This document shows, piece after piece, positions 8,759 through 16,874 of a stretch of DNA of 64,000 nt. The notes beneath the pieces are model-generated. The model saw nothing but the letters and a program-made list of their open reading frames with translations. It was not told the origin of the DNA and ran no database searches. The stretch's first letter is position 1. The number at the start of each line of letters is the position of its first letter. Made by a program: the position numbers and the translations under genes. Source of the stretch: Galactobacter sp052108535 (GTDB lineage: Bacteria; Actinomycetota; Actinomycetes; Actinomycetales; Micrococcaceae); contig JBQDZM010000001.1 in the NCBI GenBank assembly GCA_052108535.1, positions 62,001 through 126,000 on the forward strand, given 5' to 3'.

Positions 8759-10398
8759 GACTGGGCCGATCCTACTCCGTCTGCAGCCCCTGATCGCTGT
8801 TCGCCGCCCTGGGCGGCGAAGGCCTTGGCTAGTTCCTCTCGGTCGTCCAGGGCCAGGTTCACGCCGGCGACCTCCTGGAACACCTCGTGACCGCGTCCGG
8901 CCACGAGGATCACGTCATCGGGTCCAGCCATGGTCACCGCCTCCTGAATGGCCCGCGCCCGCGGGGCCACTTCGATAACGGTCGCCTTGGTCCCGGCCGC
9001 ACGGGCTCCGTCCGCCACCTGAACGCGAATCGCTGAGGGGTCCTCGGCGTGCGGATCGTCGTCCGTGACGATGACCACGTCGGCGTGTTCCGCCGCGAGC
9101 GCACCCATGATGGGGCGCTTCGTAGTGTCGCGTTCGCCGGTGGCCCCGAAAACCACGATCTTGCGTCCGCCGCTCACCTCAAGGCTGTCCAGTGCGCGAA
9201 CCAGCGCGTCCGGGTTGTGAGCAAAGTCCACGACCGCCGTGGGGTAACAGTGAACCACCTGCATGCGCCCGGGCACCTGAGGGGTGAGGGCGTCGAGGTT
9301 GGAGTGCAGCAAGCGCGCCAATTCCTCGGCATCCGTCCCGCCGACCAGCAGCATGCTCAGGGCCAGCGCTGCATTGGAGACATTGAACGAACCCGGCAGT
9401 CCGGTCCTGGCCGCCAGCCGCAGCCCGTCCGGGCCCAACAGCGTGAACGACGATCCGAGGCCGTCCTTGGCGACGTCGATGACGACGTAGTCCGCCGTTC
9501 CGATCTCTCCGCCTGCACCGTGTCCGGTGGAAAGGGTTGCCGTCCGCACGCCCACGGTGCGGCTGGTCTTGGCCAAGGACGTTCCCCAGCGGTCATCGAC
9601 CGTCACCACGGCCGCCTGCGAGTACCGCGGCGTGAAGAGCTCGGCCTTGGCCGCGAGGTATTCCTCCATGGAGCCGTGCAGATCCAGATGGTCCTGAGTG
9701 AGGTTGGTGAACCCTGCCACGGCGAAGCGCAGTCCGGCCACGCGCTGGAAGGAAAGCGAGTGGGAGGAGACCTCCATCGCGGCGCTGGTGACACCGGACT
9801 GCCCCATACGTGACATCAGGCCGTGCAGCTGCGGCGATTCTGGGGTGGTCAGCACCGACGGGATGGCGGTGTCCCCTGCCAGGATCTCGATGGTGCCGAT
9901 GAGTCCTGTTGTCTCCCCGGCGGAACTCAAGAGGTGACGCAGCATGTACGTTGTGGTCGTCTTGCCGTTGGTCCCCGTCACCGCATAGGTCGTGGGCGCC
10001 AGCTCTGCGCTGCCGTACACGGTCTGCGACACGGCGCCCAGGACCGCGCGGGGGTCCTCGACGACCACGGCGGGCAGGTCGGAACTCTCCCCGACGATCT
10101 CCGCGCCGGCCACATCGGTCAGCACTGCCACCGCGCCCCGAGCAGCAGCCTGCTCCGCGTAGCGGGCACCGTGAGTGTGGCCGCCGGGCAGTGCGGCGTA
10201 CAGGTCCCCGGCCTGCACGGCACGCGAGTCGAGGCAGACACCCGAAACCACGACGTCGGGCACAATGTCCGACGGCGGCGCGCCCGCGGCGCGGGCCACG
10301 TGGGTTAGCCGCACGCTCAGCGGGTTCGCGGGCCGGAAGCCGCGCTCGAGTTCACCGACCTGGGCATGCGGATCGGTTCCGCTCTGATTCTCAGACAC
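8755..10398 (-). CDS. murE: UDP-MurNAc-L-Ala-D-Glu ligase MurE, probably L-lysine-type
   Basis: Adds the third residue of the stem peptide (547 aa). The ATP loop GTNGKTTTT lies at 142-150, the carbamylated-lysine region at about 240-255, and the ligase C-terminus has ATGERDTTKRP at 419-428. The amino-acid specificity loop reads TDDDPHAEDP (445-454). Diaminopimelate enzymes have DNPR here; this protein has Asp448 and His450 in place of the Asn and Arg, so L-lysine (or another neutral diamino acid) is the likely substrate. That matches lysine-type walls of Micrococcaceae. It starts 9 nt after ftsI and overlaps murF. Function is certain; substrate choice is inferred. Confidence 0.95.
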   Translation of the reverse strand: MSENQSGTDPHAQVGELERGFRPANPLSVRLTHVARAAGAPPSDIVPDVVVSGVCLDSRAVQAGDLYAALPGGHTHGARYAEQAAARGAVAVLTDVAGAEIVGESSDLPAVVVEDPRAVLGAVSQTVYGSAELAPTTYAVTGTNGKTTTTYMLRHLLSSAGETTGLIGTIEILAGDTAIPSVLTTPESPQLHGLMSRMGQSGVTSAAMEVSSHSLSFQRVAGLRFAVAGFTNLTQDHLDLHGSMEEYLAAKAELFTPRYSQAAVVTVDDRWGTSLAKTSRTVGVRTATLSTGHGAGGEIGTADYVVIDVAKDGLGSSFTLLGPDGLRLAARTGLPGSFNVSNAALALSMLLVGGTDAEELARLLHSNLDALTPQVPGRMQVVHCYPTAVVDFAHNPDALVRALDSLEVSGGRKIVVFGATGERDTTKRPIMGALAAEHADVVIVTDDDPHAEDPSAIRVQVADGARAAGTKATVIEVAPRARAIQEAVTMAGPDDVILVAGRGHEVFQEVAGVNLALDDREELAKAFAAQGGEQRSGAADGVGSAQS

Positions 10399-10407
10399 TG
10401 AAGGTCC

Positions 10408-12210
10408 TCACCATCCATATTTCTGGTTCTCACCGACGAACCCGTCGTAGGACTCGGACTTCGAGTTCTCCGGCGGCACCGAATTCTTACTCAAACTGGC
10501 AGACATGATCTTCTTGAACGTGTCACCCACCGTCCAGTCCCGCCAGTAACCCTGCGGGTGCTGCATGGTCACGGCCACCAGGTATCGCGGGTTATCGATC
10601 GGGGCCATCCCGATGAAGGAGGACGTGTGCTGGTTAAACTTCCCGTCCGTGCCCTGCGCCTGAGCGGTACCTGACTTTCCGCCCACCCGGTAGCCGTCGA
10701 TCTGCATCAGGGTCGACGTCCCGTAGTCCACGACGCCTTCCATCAGCCGCCGCATCTCCTTGGACGTCTTCGCTGAGATCACCCGCTGCGTCTTGGCGGG
10801 TTCCACCTCGTGTTCCGTCCCGTCGGCATCGATGTAGGCATCGATCAGGGTCGGGGAGATCTGGATGCCGTTATTCCCCAAGGCCTGGTAGATGCTGGCC
10901 AAGTGAACCGTGGTCTGGGTGTATCCCTGACCGAACATGGTGGTCAGGCGCTGACGCCGCTCCCAGTCCTGCGGCTGGGCCAGGATTCCGGCGTTCTGAC
11001 CGGGGAGACCGATATCGATCTTCTTCCCGATACCCAGCCGATTCATGAAGTCGTAGCGGTCCTGGTCCTTGAGCTGGTCACCGATCTGCACCGTGCCCGT
11101 GTTGTAGGACCTGGCGAAGATGCCCGCAGCGGTCATGTCGTAGGTCCCGTGCTTCAAGGAGTCGTTAATGGTTTCCTTGTCCAACGTGATGTTGTTGGGC
11201 ACCTTGAACTCACTGGTGGGTGAGATCACGCCCTTCTCCAGCGCCAGTGCGAAGGTGGGCGCCTTGCCGGTGGACCCCGGCTCGTAGGCCTGCGTGACGG
11301 TGGAGGAGGTGCGCGCGGCAGCATCCGCCGATCCGGGATCATTGGGGTCCATCGAGTCGGAGTCGGCCAGCGCCAAGATCTTGCCCGTCTTGACGTCCAT
11401 GACCACGGCATTGACCCAGCCGGCCTTGAACTCCTTCTTCTTGGCCATCACCGCGTTCTGGGCCACCCACTGGATGTCTGAGTCAAGAGTGAGCCGAACG
11501 GACTGACCGTTCACCGCGGGAGTCTCCTCCACAGCAGCGTTCGGGATCCTGACCCCGTCCGCGCCGCGTTCGTAGGTCTTGGAGCCGTCCTGCCCGGTCA
11601 GCGCCTTGTCCTGCGAGAGTTCCAGACCTTCCGCCCCCTCGCCTTCCCGGTTCAGGAAGCCGAGCACCGGGCCGGCCAGCTGGCCGCTCGGGTAGCTGCG
11701 TTGCTGGGTCTGCACGGACTTGATCCACGGCACGCCCACCTGCTCGACCTGCTGGTTGACCTTCGGCGTGATGTTGCGAGTGATCACGGAATACTTGCGC
11801 TTCTCCGCACCCTCGCGGCCAAGCAAGGCCTCGGACACGGATTCCTTGTCCAGCCCCAGGACCTCCGCCACCTCGGCGATGCCCTGCTCCGTGGGCACCT
11901 CCACACGCTGGTCCCCCTCCTTACGCGGGAACGAATCCTCAACGTGAGTCTGGTCCACCACGAGGTCGTAACGCACGATAGAGGTCGCCAGGACCTTCCC
12001 GTCCGCATCGAGGATGTCACCACGTGTGGCCGGGATCGGGACGCCTGAGGTGGTCCGGCCCTTCAAGGCATCGGCCTTGGCATCCTGCGGATCGATCCCC
12101 TGCACCCAGATGAGACGTGCTGCCACACCGAGGAGCAGCAACAGCACCACAGCGAGGATGGCGCGCATCCGGACCCGGGTCGACCGGGCCGTTCGACGCG
12201 TGGAAGTCAT
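10408..12210 (-). CDS. ftsI: Septal transpeptidase FtsI (class B penicillin-binding protein)
   Basis: D,D-transpeptidase that cross-links septal peptidoglycan outside the membrane (600 aa). One signal-anchor helix (about 16-36) is followed by the PBP dimerisation domain (PIPATRGDILDADG, about 58-71) and the transpeptidase domain. Active-site motifs are STGK (Ser313, Lys316), SYN (368-370) and KSGT (512-515). No PASTA domains are present. It sits between the FtsL-like gene and murE, as in the canonical dcw cluster, and is the partner of FtsW. Confidence 0.96.
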   Translation of the reverse strand: MTSTRRTARSTRVRMRAILAVVLLLLLGVAARLIWVQGIDPQDAKADALKGRTTSGVPIPATRGDILDADGKVLATSIVRYDLVVDQTHVEDSFPRKEGDQRVEVPTEQGIAEVAEVLGLDKESVSEALLGREGAEKRKYSVITRNITPKVNQQVEQVGVPWIKSVQTQQRSYPSGQLAGPVLGFLNREGEGAEGLELSQDKALTGQDGSKTYERGADGVRIPNAAVEETPAVNGQSVRLTLDSDIQWVAQNAVMAKKKEFKAGWVNAVVMDVKTGKILALADSDSMDPNDPGSADAAARTSSTVTQAYEPGSTGKAPTFALALEKGVISPTSEFKVPNNITLDKETINDSLKHGTYDMTAAGIFARSYNTGTVQIGDQLKDQDRYDFMNRLGIGKKIDIGLPGQNAGILAQPQDWERRQRLTTMFGQGYTQTTVHLASIYQALGNNGIQISPTLIDAYIDADGTEHEVEPAKTQRVISAKTSKEMRRLMEGVVDYGTSTLMQIDGYRVGGKSGTAQAQGTDGKFNQHTSSFIGMAPIDNPRYLVAVTMQHPQGYWRDWTVGDTFKKIMSASLSKNSVPPENSKSESYDGFVGENQKYGW

Positions 12211-12279
12211 CTGCGGGTCTCCTTCGGGGACATTGAGTTCACCAGTTCAAGCACCAACGGCGGCTGGTGCGCCTCCACG

Positions 12280-13041
12280 TCAGCGGGTGACGGGCGCCGG
12301 GAAGGTGCCGCCGTTGAGTTGCTCCTTCGAGAACCCACGTGAGTCGACACCCTCATTCTTCCCCTCGGGCGCACTCTGTTCCTTGGTCTTGGCCGTCGTG
12401 TCGGACACCGCAGGCTTCTTCTCCTCCGTGGAACCCGCTGTCGCCTTGTCCTTCGCAGCAGTGTCCTCCACCGCAGCCCGCTGCTTCTCACGAACGGCAG
12501 CCTGTTTCTTGGCAGCCAACGCGGAAAGCTCCGCCGGAGACATCGGCGTGGCCAGCGTGATCGGGCTGTCCGTGGCCTTATCAGCGTCCTTCGCCTCCTC
12601 GGCATCCGGTGCGGAGGCCTTGGCAGTCACCTTCTGCGCATCCAGATCCACGACCCCAGGCTGTCCGGCGGGAACCATGCCGGATTTCTCTGCTTCTGCC
12701 GCCAGGTTCTGAGGCGCATTACGGAAGTCGAGTTCCTGGGTGGTGGCCTGGTTTGACTGGTGCATTTCCTGGGTACGGGCGTTGAGCTGCACCAGATCGT
12801 ATTGGGTGTCCGCTGCCTTGATGTTCATACCGAGGACGGCGGCAACCACTGCCACAACGATCAGCACGCACAGCGACACGAACGGGAGGCGCCGCCGTTT
12901 CGTGATGCGGTTGGGCACCACGGACAGCGGCGTGCGCGGCTCGGCTTCGCGCTCCGGGGCTGGCCGCGCCGGTTCCACGAGTGGCAGGGCCTGAGTCGCC
13001 ACGTCGGACTCGTGGCGTTCGGGCGAAGCTAACGCGCTCAT
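12280..13041 (-). CDS. FtsL-like bitopic division protein with long low-complexity tail
   Basis: A 253 aa protein in the ftsL position. It has a basic cytoplasmic N-terminus, a single membrane helix (about 55-74, FVSLCVLIVVAVVAAVLGMN) and a short coiled-coil-like segment ending near DFRNAPQNLA, which is the region expected of FtsL. The remaining 140 or so residues are an Ala/Lys/Glu/Thr-rich tail without recognisable domain, making it about twice the usual FtsL length. The ATG overlaps the rsmH stop (ATGA) and ftsI follows after 69 nt. Assignment rests on synteny and topology because FtsL is not conserved in sequence. Confidence 0.8.
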   Translation of the reverse strand: MSALASPERHESDVATQALPLVEPARPAPEREAEPRTPLSVVPNRITKRRRLPFVSLCVLIVVAVVAAVLGMNIKAADTQYDLVQLNARTQEMHQSNQATTQELDFRNAPQNLAAEAEKSGMVPAGQPGVVDLDAQKVTAKASAPDAEEAKDADKATDSPITLATPMSPAELSALAAKKQAAVREKQRAAVEDTAAKDKATAGSTEEKKPAVSDTTAKTKEQSAPEGKNEGVDSRGFSKEQLNGGTFPAPVTR

Positions 13042-14036
13042 GCTCCCCTCCTGTGCTTCACTCGCGCCGTCTGCACCGGCGGTCGCAGCCGCTGAACTGC
13101 CCGCAGGCGTGCGGCCGCAGCGCGGGAATTCTCTTCGATCTCCTCAGGTGTGGGGCGTTCGGTGCCCTTGGAGATGACCTTGAATCTCGCCTTGGTCTCT
13201 TCCGGTTCCACCGGCAACCCCACCGGGGCCGTCGACGTCGAGAGCGACGCGAAGTGTCGCTTGACGATGCGATCCTCGAGGGACTGGTAACTCATCGCCA
13301 CCACACGGCCACCCACCGGAACCGCCGACATGGCCGCGGGGACGGCACGCTCCAGGACGCGAAGTTCGTCGTTGACCTCCACCCGCAGTGCCTGGAAGGT
13401 CCGCTTGGCCGGGTGGCCGCCCTTGGTGCCCTTGGGGTAGTGGTCGATGATCAACTGCGAGAGTTCACCGGTGGTCAGGATGGGGTGAGCGTCACGACGT
13501 TCCACGATCGCCACGGCGATGCGGCGGGCATGACGTTCCTCTCCCCAGGTGCGCAACACCTGGGTCAGGTCGTCCAAGGAGTACTCGTTCACAACGTCCG
13601 CAGCTGTGGGGCCTGACGTGGCGTCCATCCGCATATCCAGCGGGGCGTCGTAGGAGTAGGCGAAGCCGCGCTCGCGTTCGTCCAACTGGAACGAGGACAC
13701 ACCCAGGTCGAAGAGGACTCCGTCCGCGTGACGGAACCCTTCCCCGGCCAGCGCGGATTCGATCTCGTCGTAGACGGTGTGGACGGGACGGAAACGATCA
13801 CCGAAGGATTCAAGCCGCTCACCCGCCATGGCCAGGGCCTGGGTGTCACGGTCCAGACCAACCACCGTCAGGTCAGGGAACCTGGTGAGGAGGGCCTCGG
13901 TGTGCCCTCCCATGCCGAGCGTGGCGTCCACGACCACCGCGGTTCCCCGTTCCTGTATTCCAGCCTCGATGGCGGGGGCGAGCAGGGAGACACACCTTTG
14001 CAGCAGGACAGGGACATGGCGAGGGTTGAAGGTCAC
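13038..14036 (-). CDS. rsmH: 16S rRNA (cytosine1402-N4)-methyltransferase RsmH (MraW)
   Basis: SAM-dependent methyltransferase acting on C1402 in the ribosomal P site. The protein opens with FNPRHVPVLLQRC, followed by the SAM motif VDATLGMGGHTEALL, LDRDTQAL, GVLFDLGVSSFQLD and the C-terminal RVVAMSYQSLEDRIVKRHF. I chose the GTG at 14036 (332 aa) because GAGGAG lies 8 nt upstream. A GTG at 14087 in the same frame would add 17 residues without a clear ribosome site. The ATGA overlap with the FtsL-like gene is the usual arrangement. Confidence 0.95.
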   Translation of the reverse strand: MTFNPRHVPVLLQRCVSLLAPAIEAGIQERGTAVVVDATLGMGGHTEALLTRFPDLTVVGLDRDTQALAMAGERLESFGDRFRPVHTVYDEIESALAGEGFRHADGVLFDLGVSSFQLDERERGFAYSYDAPLDMRMDATSGPTAADVVNEYSLDDLTQVLRTWGEERHARRIAVAIVERRDAHPILTTGELSQLIIDHYPKGTKGGHPAKRTFQALRVEVNDELRVLERAVPAAMSAVPVGGRVVAMSYQSLEDRIVKRHFASLSTSTAPVGLPVEPEETKARFKVISKGTERPTPEEIEENSRAAAARLRAVQRLRPPVQTARVKHRRGA

Positions 14037-14190
14037 CTTCTTCTCTCCTCTTCGTGGTCGAAGTGGCTTGGGCGGCTGGTTGGCCACCGGCTGCGTTCCG
14101 GTCCCCGTCCGTGTCGGGGCCCTGGCTCAGGGGAAGTTGAGTCAGGACCCCGGCTCGGCAGGAGACCGCAGCGCAGCGGCAGTCAGGTGA

Positions 14191-14622
14191 TCAGAAGAGT
14201 CCGGCGATGATCTCCTCGTCTGTTTCGGAGAAGCTCTGCTCCTTCTCCTGCAAATAGCTGTCCCAGGAGGGGGTGTCCCAGATCTCCGCCCGGGTGCCAG
14301 CGCCGACGACCGTAACTTCGCGGTCCAGCCCGGCGTAGGCCCGTAGCGGAGGAGGAATCGTGACCCTGCCCTGCTTGTCAGGGACTTCATCCGAGGCTCC
14401 CGAGAGGAAGACCCGGATGTAATCCCTGGCCTGGCGGGAGGACAAGGGTGCGGACTGGATCCGCTCCTGGAACTTCTCGAACTCCCGCACGCTGAAGACG
14501 TAGATACACCGCTCCTGCCCGCGTGTCAGGACGAGCCCATTGCCCAGCTCGTCCCGATATTTAGCCGGCAGGATCAGCCGCCCCTTCTCATCCAATCGAG
14601 GCGTGTAGGTCCCAAGAAACAT
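14191..14622 (-). CDS. mraZ: Transcriptional regulator MraZ
   Basis: Double AbrB/SpoVT-fold protein (143 aa, the canonical length) that binds its own promoter and represses dcw genes in characterised bacteria. Each repeat carries the signature: FLGTYTPRLDEKGRLILPA in the first half and DEVPDKQGRVTIPPPLR in the second. The ATG at 14622 was chosen because AGGAGG ends 8 nt upstream; the GTG at 14631 overlaps that ribosome site. It is the first gene of the dcw operon and its upstream region holds three MraZ boxes. Confidence 0.96.
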   Translation of the reverse strand: MFLGTYTPRLDEKGRLILPAKYRDELGNGLVLTRGQERCIYVFSVREFEKFQERIQSAPLSSRQARDYIRVFLSGASDEVPDKQGRVTIPPPLRAYAGLDREVTVVGAGTRAEIWDTPSWDSYLQEKEQSFSETDEEIIAGLF

Positions 14623-14688
14623 GTGCGTCACCTCCTAGGGGGAAGAGACGCTTACCGTCTCAGGGACCTCCCTGGTCTTCCAGTGCGC

Positions 14689-14719
14689 CCCACTTTACTC
14701 CACACTCCCCCACTGTCAA
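14689..14719 (-). promoter_or_regulatory. dcw promoter with three-box MraZ operator
   Basis: Read on the minus strand, TTGACA (14714-14719) and TAAAGT (14692-14697) are separated by 16 bp and form a good -35/-10 pair. Overlapping them are three direct boxes with exact 10-bp spacing: GTGGG (14709-14713), GTGGA (14699-14703) and GTGGG (14689-14693). GTGGG-type repeats with 5-bp spacers are the known MraZ operator. Binding here would occlude the spacer and -10, giving autorepression of the whole operon. Confidence 0.85.
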
Positions 14720-14981
14720 CGCAAGTATGGTCAGTCAGCGACCCCGCACGGGGCGAACTTCCCCGGAATCACGGGGATCCATTACATGGAGAAAAGGTGG
14801 AGGGACATGGCCGTGGATCCGTTGCCGCCGGCTGCAAAGGGGCTCAAACGGGCTCAGAACTCCCGTCAGAACAGGCTGAGAGCCGCTGAGGGGAGGAAAG
14901 TGGAGTGGAACGAGGGTGGCGTCAACGACCGACCGCACGCCCGCCCTGGCTCATGCCCCCACCCTGGCTCAGGACGACGAA
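14720..14981. other. Intergenic spacer upstream of the dcw promoter
   Basis: No gene is supported here. Small open frames on both strands have no ribosome site or recognisable product. A 10-bp word, CCCTGGCTCA, occurs twice 18 bp apart at about 14944-14971. Otherwise I see nothing in this stretch. Confidence 0.6.
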
Positions 14982-15011
14982 AAGCCCCGCACCACGAGTG
15001 GTGCGGGGCTT
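14982..15011 (-). terminator. Terminator of the DUF3040 gene
   Basis: A 13-bp perfect stem, AAGCCCCGCACCA paired with TGGTGCGGGGCTT around a 4-nt loop, followed on the minus strand by TTTCG. It lies 20 bp after the DUF3040 stop codon. Confidence 0.85.
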
Positions 15012-15031
15012 CGAAAGAGACCTAGGGGGTT

Positions 15032-15427
15032 TCAGCGCTGCTCGTCGCCGCGGCGACGGTCCTCCCACTGCTGCTCCAACTTACGCATGTAGGACGACGA
15101 TGAACCGTTAACGGCAGACTGTCCGGCAGAAGCCGTGTCCTTGGCGTCTCCGGGTCGCTTGGAGAAGACCACGTACACGCCAGTACACATCAGGATGAAC
15201 CCCACGATGCCCACCGAGATGCTCACTACGACCATCTGGTTCAGGGAGACCCCGACGAGCACCAGCGCGAGACCCACGATGGCGATCAAGAGGCCCAGGG
15301 CGATATTGCGGGTGGAGAAGCGTCCGGCCGACTCGGCCTTGCGCATGGACGAGGCGAACTGCGGGTCGTCCGAGAGTTGCTTCTCCATCTCGTCGAGCAA
15401 TCGTTGCTCGTGGTCAGAGAGCGGCAT
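15032..15427 (-). CDS. DUF3040 family two-helix membrane protein
   Basis: A 131 aa protein with the DUF3040 signature MPLSDHEQRLLDEMEKQL followed by DDPQFASSMRK at the N-terminus. Two adjacent membrane helices follow (about 41-60 and 66-86), then a basic tail containing QQWEDRR. The ATG at 15427 is preceded by a GGAG-type ribosome site (AGGAGGGCAGGCC on the minus strand); the longer frame upstream lacks one. DUF3040 proteins regularly neighbour mraZ in actinobacteria and their function is unknown. The gene is oriented with the dcw operon but separated from it by a terminator. Confidence 0.9.
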   Translation of the reverse strand: MPLSDHEQRLLDEMEKQLSDDPQFASSMRKAESAGRFSTRNIALGLLIAIVGLALVLVGVSLNQMVVVSISVGIVGFILMCTGVYVVFSKRPGDAKDTASAGQSAVNGSSSSYMRKLEQQWEDRRRGDEQR

Positions 15428-15549
15428 GATGGCCTGCCCTCCTTTCTCCCCGTGTACGGTCCGATCGATGCGATCCGACGGACACCTGGATACAGCCGAC
15501 GTTCGTGGACCACTTTCCCACCATCTTAGGTGCCGCACCCACCTCAGTC

Positions 15550-16818
15550 CTAGTCGAGTGGACCCTCTCCCGGGGAATTCACGGACTGGGTGTGTGCCGT
15601 TTCACGCTGATCGCGTGCCGCTCGGCGCGGAGACCCTGATTCGGAGACGGGCAGGAGCGAGGCCGGCGCCACCGCGCCGGCGAAACGAGAGTTGATCAGA
15701 TCCATGGCCTCCTCGGCATCGCGGCGCTGATCATCCTCTCCCAGCAGGGACAACTGACGACCCGATCCAAGCGGCGCCAACCCCTCAAGGCGGACACCCA
15801 CGAGCCTGACGGGAGGCAGCGGTGAGGCCACCGCCGAAACCAGGCGACCGGCTGCCTCCGCGATCTCTGCGGCCGAGTCTGTGGCCCGCACCAGATGCGT
15901 CTGCCTGCTCACGGTGGTGAAATCCGCCCACCTCAGCTTCAGGGCCACCACCACCCCTGCCCGTTCCGCGGCCCTGGCCCTGGTCGCCACCCGATGCGCC
16001 AGCCACAGCACCGTCCGGTCCAGCGCGGCCCGGTCCGTGATGTCCGTGGAGAACGTGTGTTCCGCACCGATACTCTTCTCTTCCCGTTGCACCACCACCT
16101 CACGCGGATCCTCGCCGCGCGCCAGCGGCACCAACCGGGCGATGCCGGCCCCGAGACTGCGGGCCACCTCCGCCTGGTCCGCCGCCGCCAGGTCGCCCGC
16201 GGTGACATAGCCGGCCAACCGCAACGTCTCCGCGGTGGCCCGGCCCACACCGAAGAGTTCCGCGACCGGCAGATCCTGCAGGAAGGGCCGGACGGATCCC
16301 GGCGGTACGGAGAACACGCCGTCGGGCTTGGCGCGGCCGGAGGCCATCTTCGCGAGGAACTTCGTGGGGGCCAGCCCCACGGAGGCGGGGAGCCCCAGCT
16401 CGTCGCGGATCCGGGTCCGGATCGCGGCTGCCGCCCGTTCCGGACTACCCCAGGTGCGCATGGTGCCGGTCAGATCCAGGTAGGCCTCATCCACGCTGAC
16501 TTGTTCCATGAGCGGGCTGAAGTCCCTCAGGATCGTCATCACGGCACGCGAAAGCTCGGAGTAGCGCGCGTGCTGGGGTGCCACGATCAATGCGTGCGGC
16601 GCCAACCGTTTGGCCTGCACCACCGGCTGCGCGGAATGCACGCCCAACCTGCGCAGGTCGTAGGAGGCGGAAAGCACCACTGAGCGCTCCGCATCCGTGC
16701 CGATCAGCACTGGCCGGCCCACCAATTCGGGAGCATCGAGGCAGGCCACGGAGACGAAGAAGGCATCCATATCCACGTGCGCCACGATCCTGGACCGCCC
16801 GGTGGCACTGCTCGTCAT
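15550..16818 (-). CDS. dinB: DNA polymerase IV (Y-family)
   Basis: Error-prone translesion polymerase (422 aa). Catalytic motifs are VAHVDMDAFFVSV near the N-terminus (metal-binding Asp15 and Asp17) and VSVDEAYLDLTG near residue 110. The helix-hairpin-helix region (LFGVGRATAETLRLAG) and little-finger domain (EKSIGAEHTFSTD) follow. QLSLL near residue 374 resembles a beta-clamp binding motif but is followed by a further 50 disordered residues. It starts divergently from the polyprenyl synthase, 56 bp away. Confidence 0.94.
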   Translation of the reverse strand: MTSSATGRSRIVAHVDMDAFFVSVACLDAPELVGRPVLIGTDAERSVVLSASYDLRRLGVHSAQPVVQAKRLAPHALIVAPQHARYSELSRAVMTILRDFSPLMEQVSVDEAYLDLTGTMRTWGSPERAAAAIRTRIRDELGLPASVGLAPTKFLAKMASGRAKPDGVFSVPPGSVRPFLQDLPVAELFGVGRATAETLRLAGYVTAGDLAAADQAEVARSLGAGIARLVPLARGEDPREVVVQREEKSIGAEHTFSTDITDRAALDRTVLWLAHRVATRARAAERAGVVVALKLRWADFTTVSRQTHLVRATDSAAEIAEAAGRLVSAVASPLPPVRLVGVRLEGLAPLGSGRQLSLLGEDDQRRDAEEAMDLINSRFAGAVAPASLLPVSESGSPRRAARDQRETAHTQSVNSPGEGPLD

Positions 16819-16874
16819 GCGGACCAGCTTATGCCTGCTCGTGGCGCTCCGCCCGATGCCGATACGATGGGCCA

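Noticed and set aside
14786..15025. Small plus-strand open frame between mraZ and the DUF3040 gene
   Set aside because: It runs into the DUF3040 terminator hairpin, and its composition and lack of a ribosome site argue against coding.
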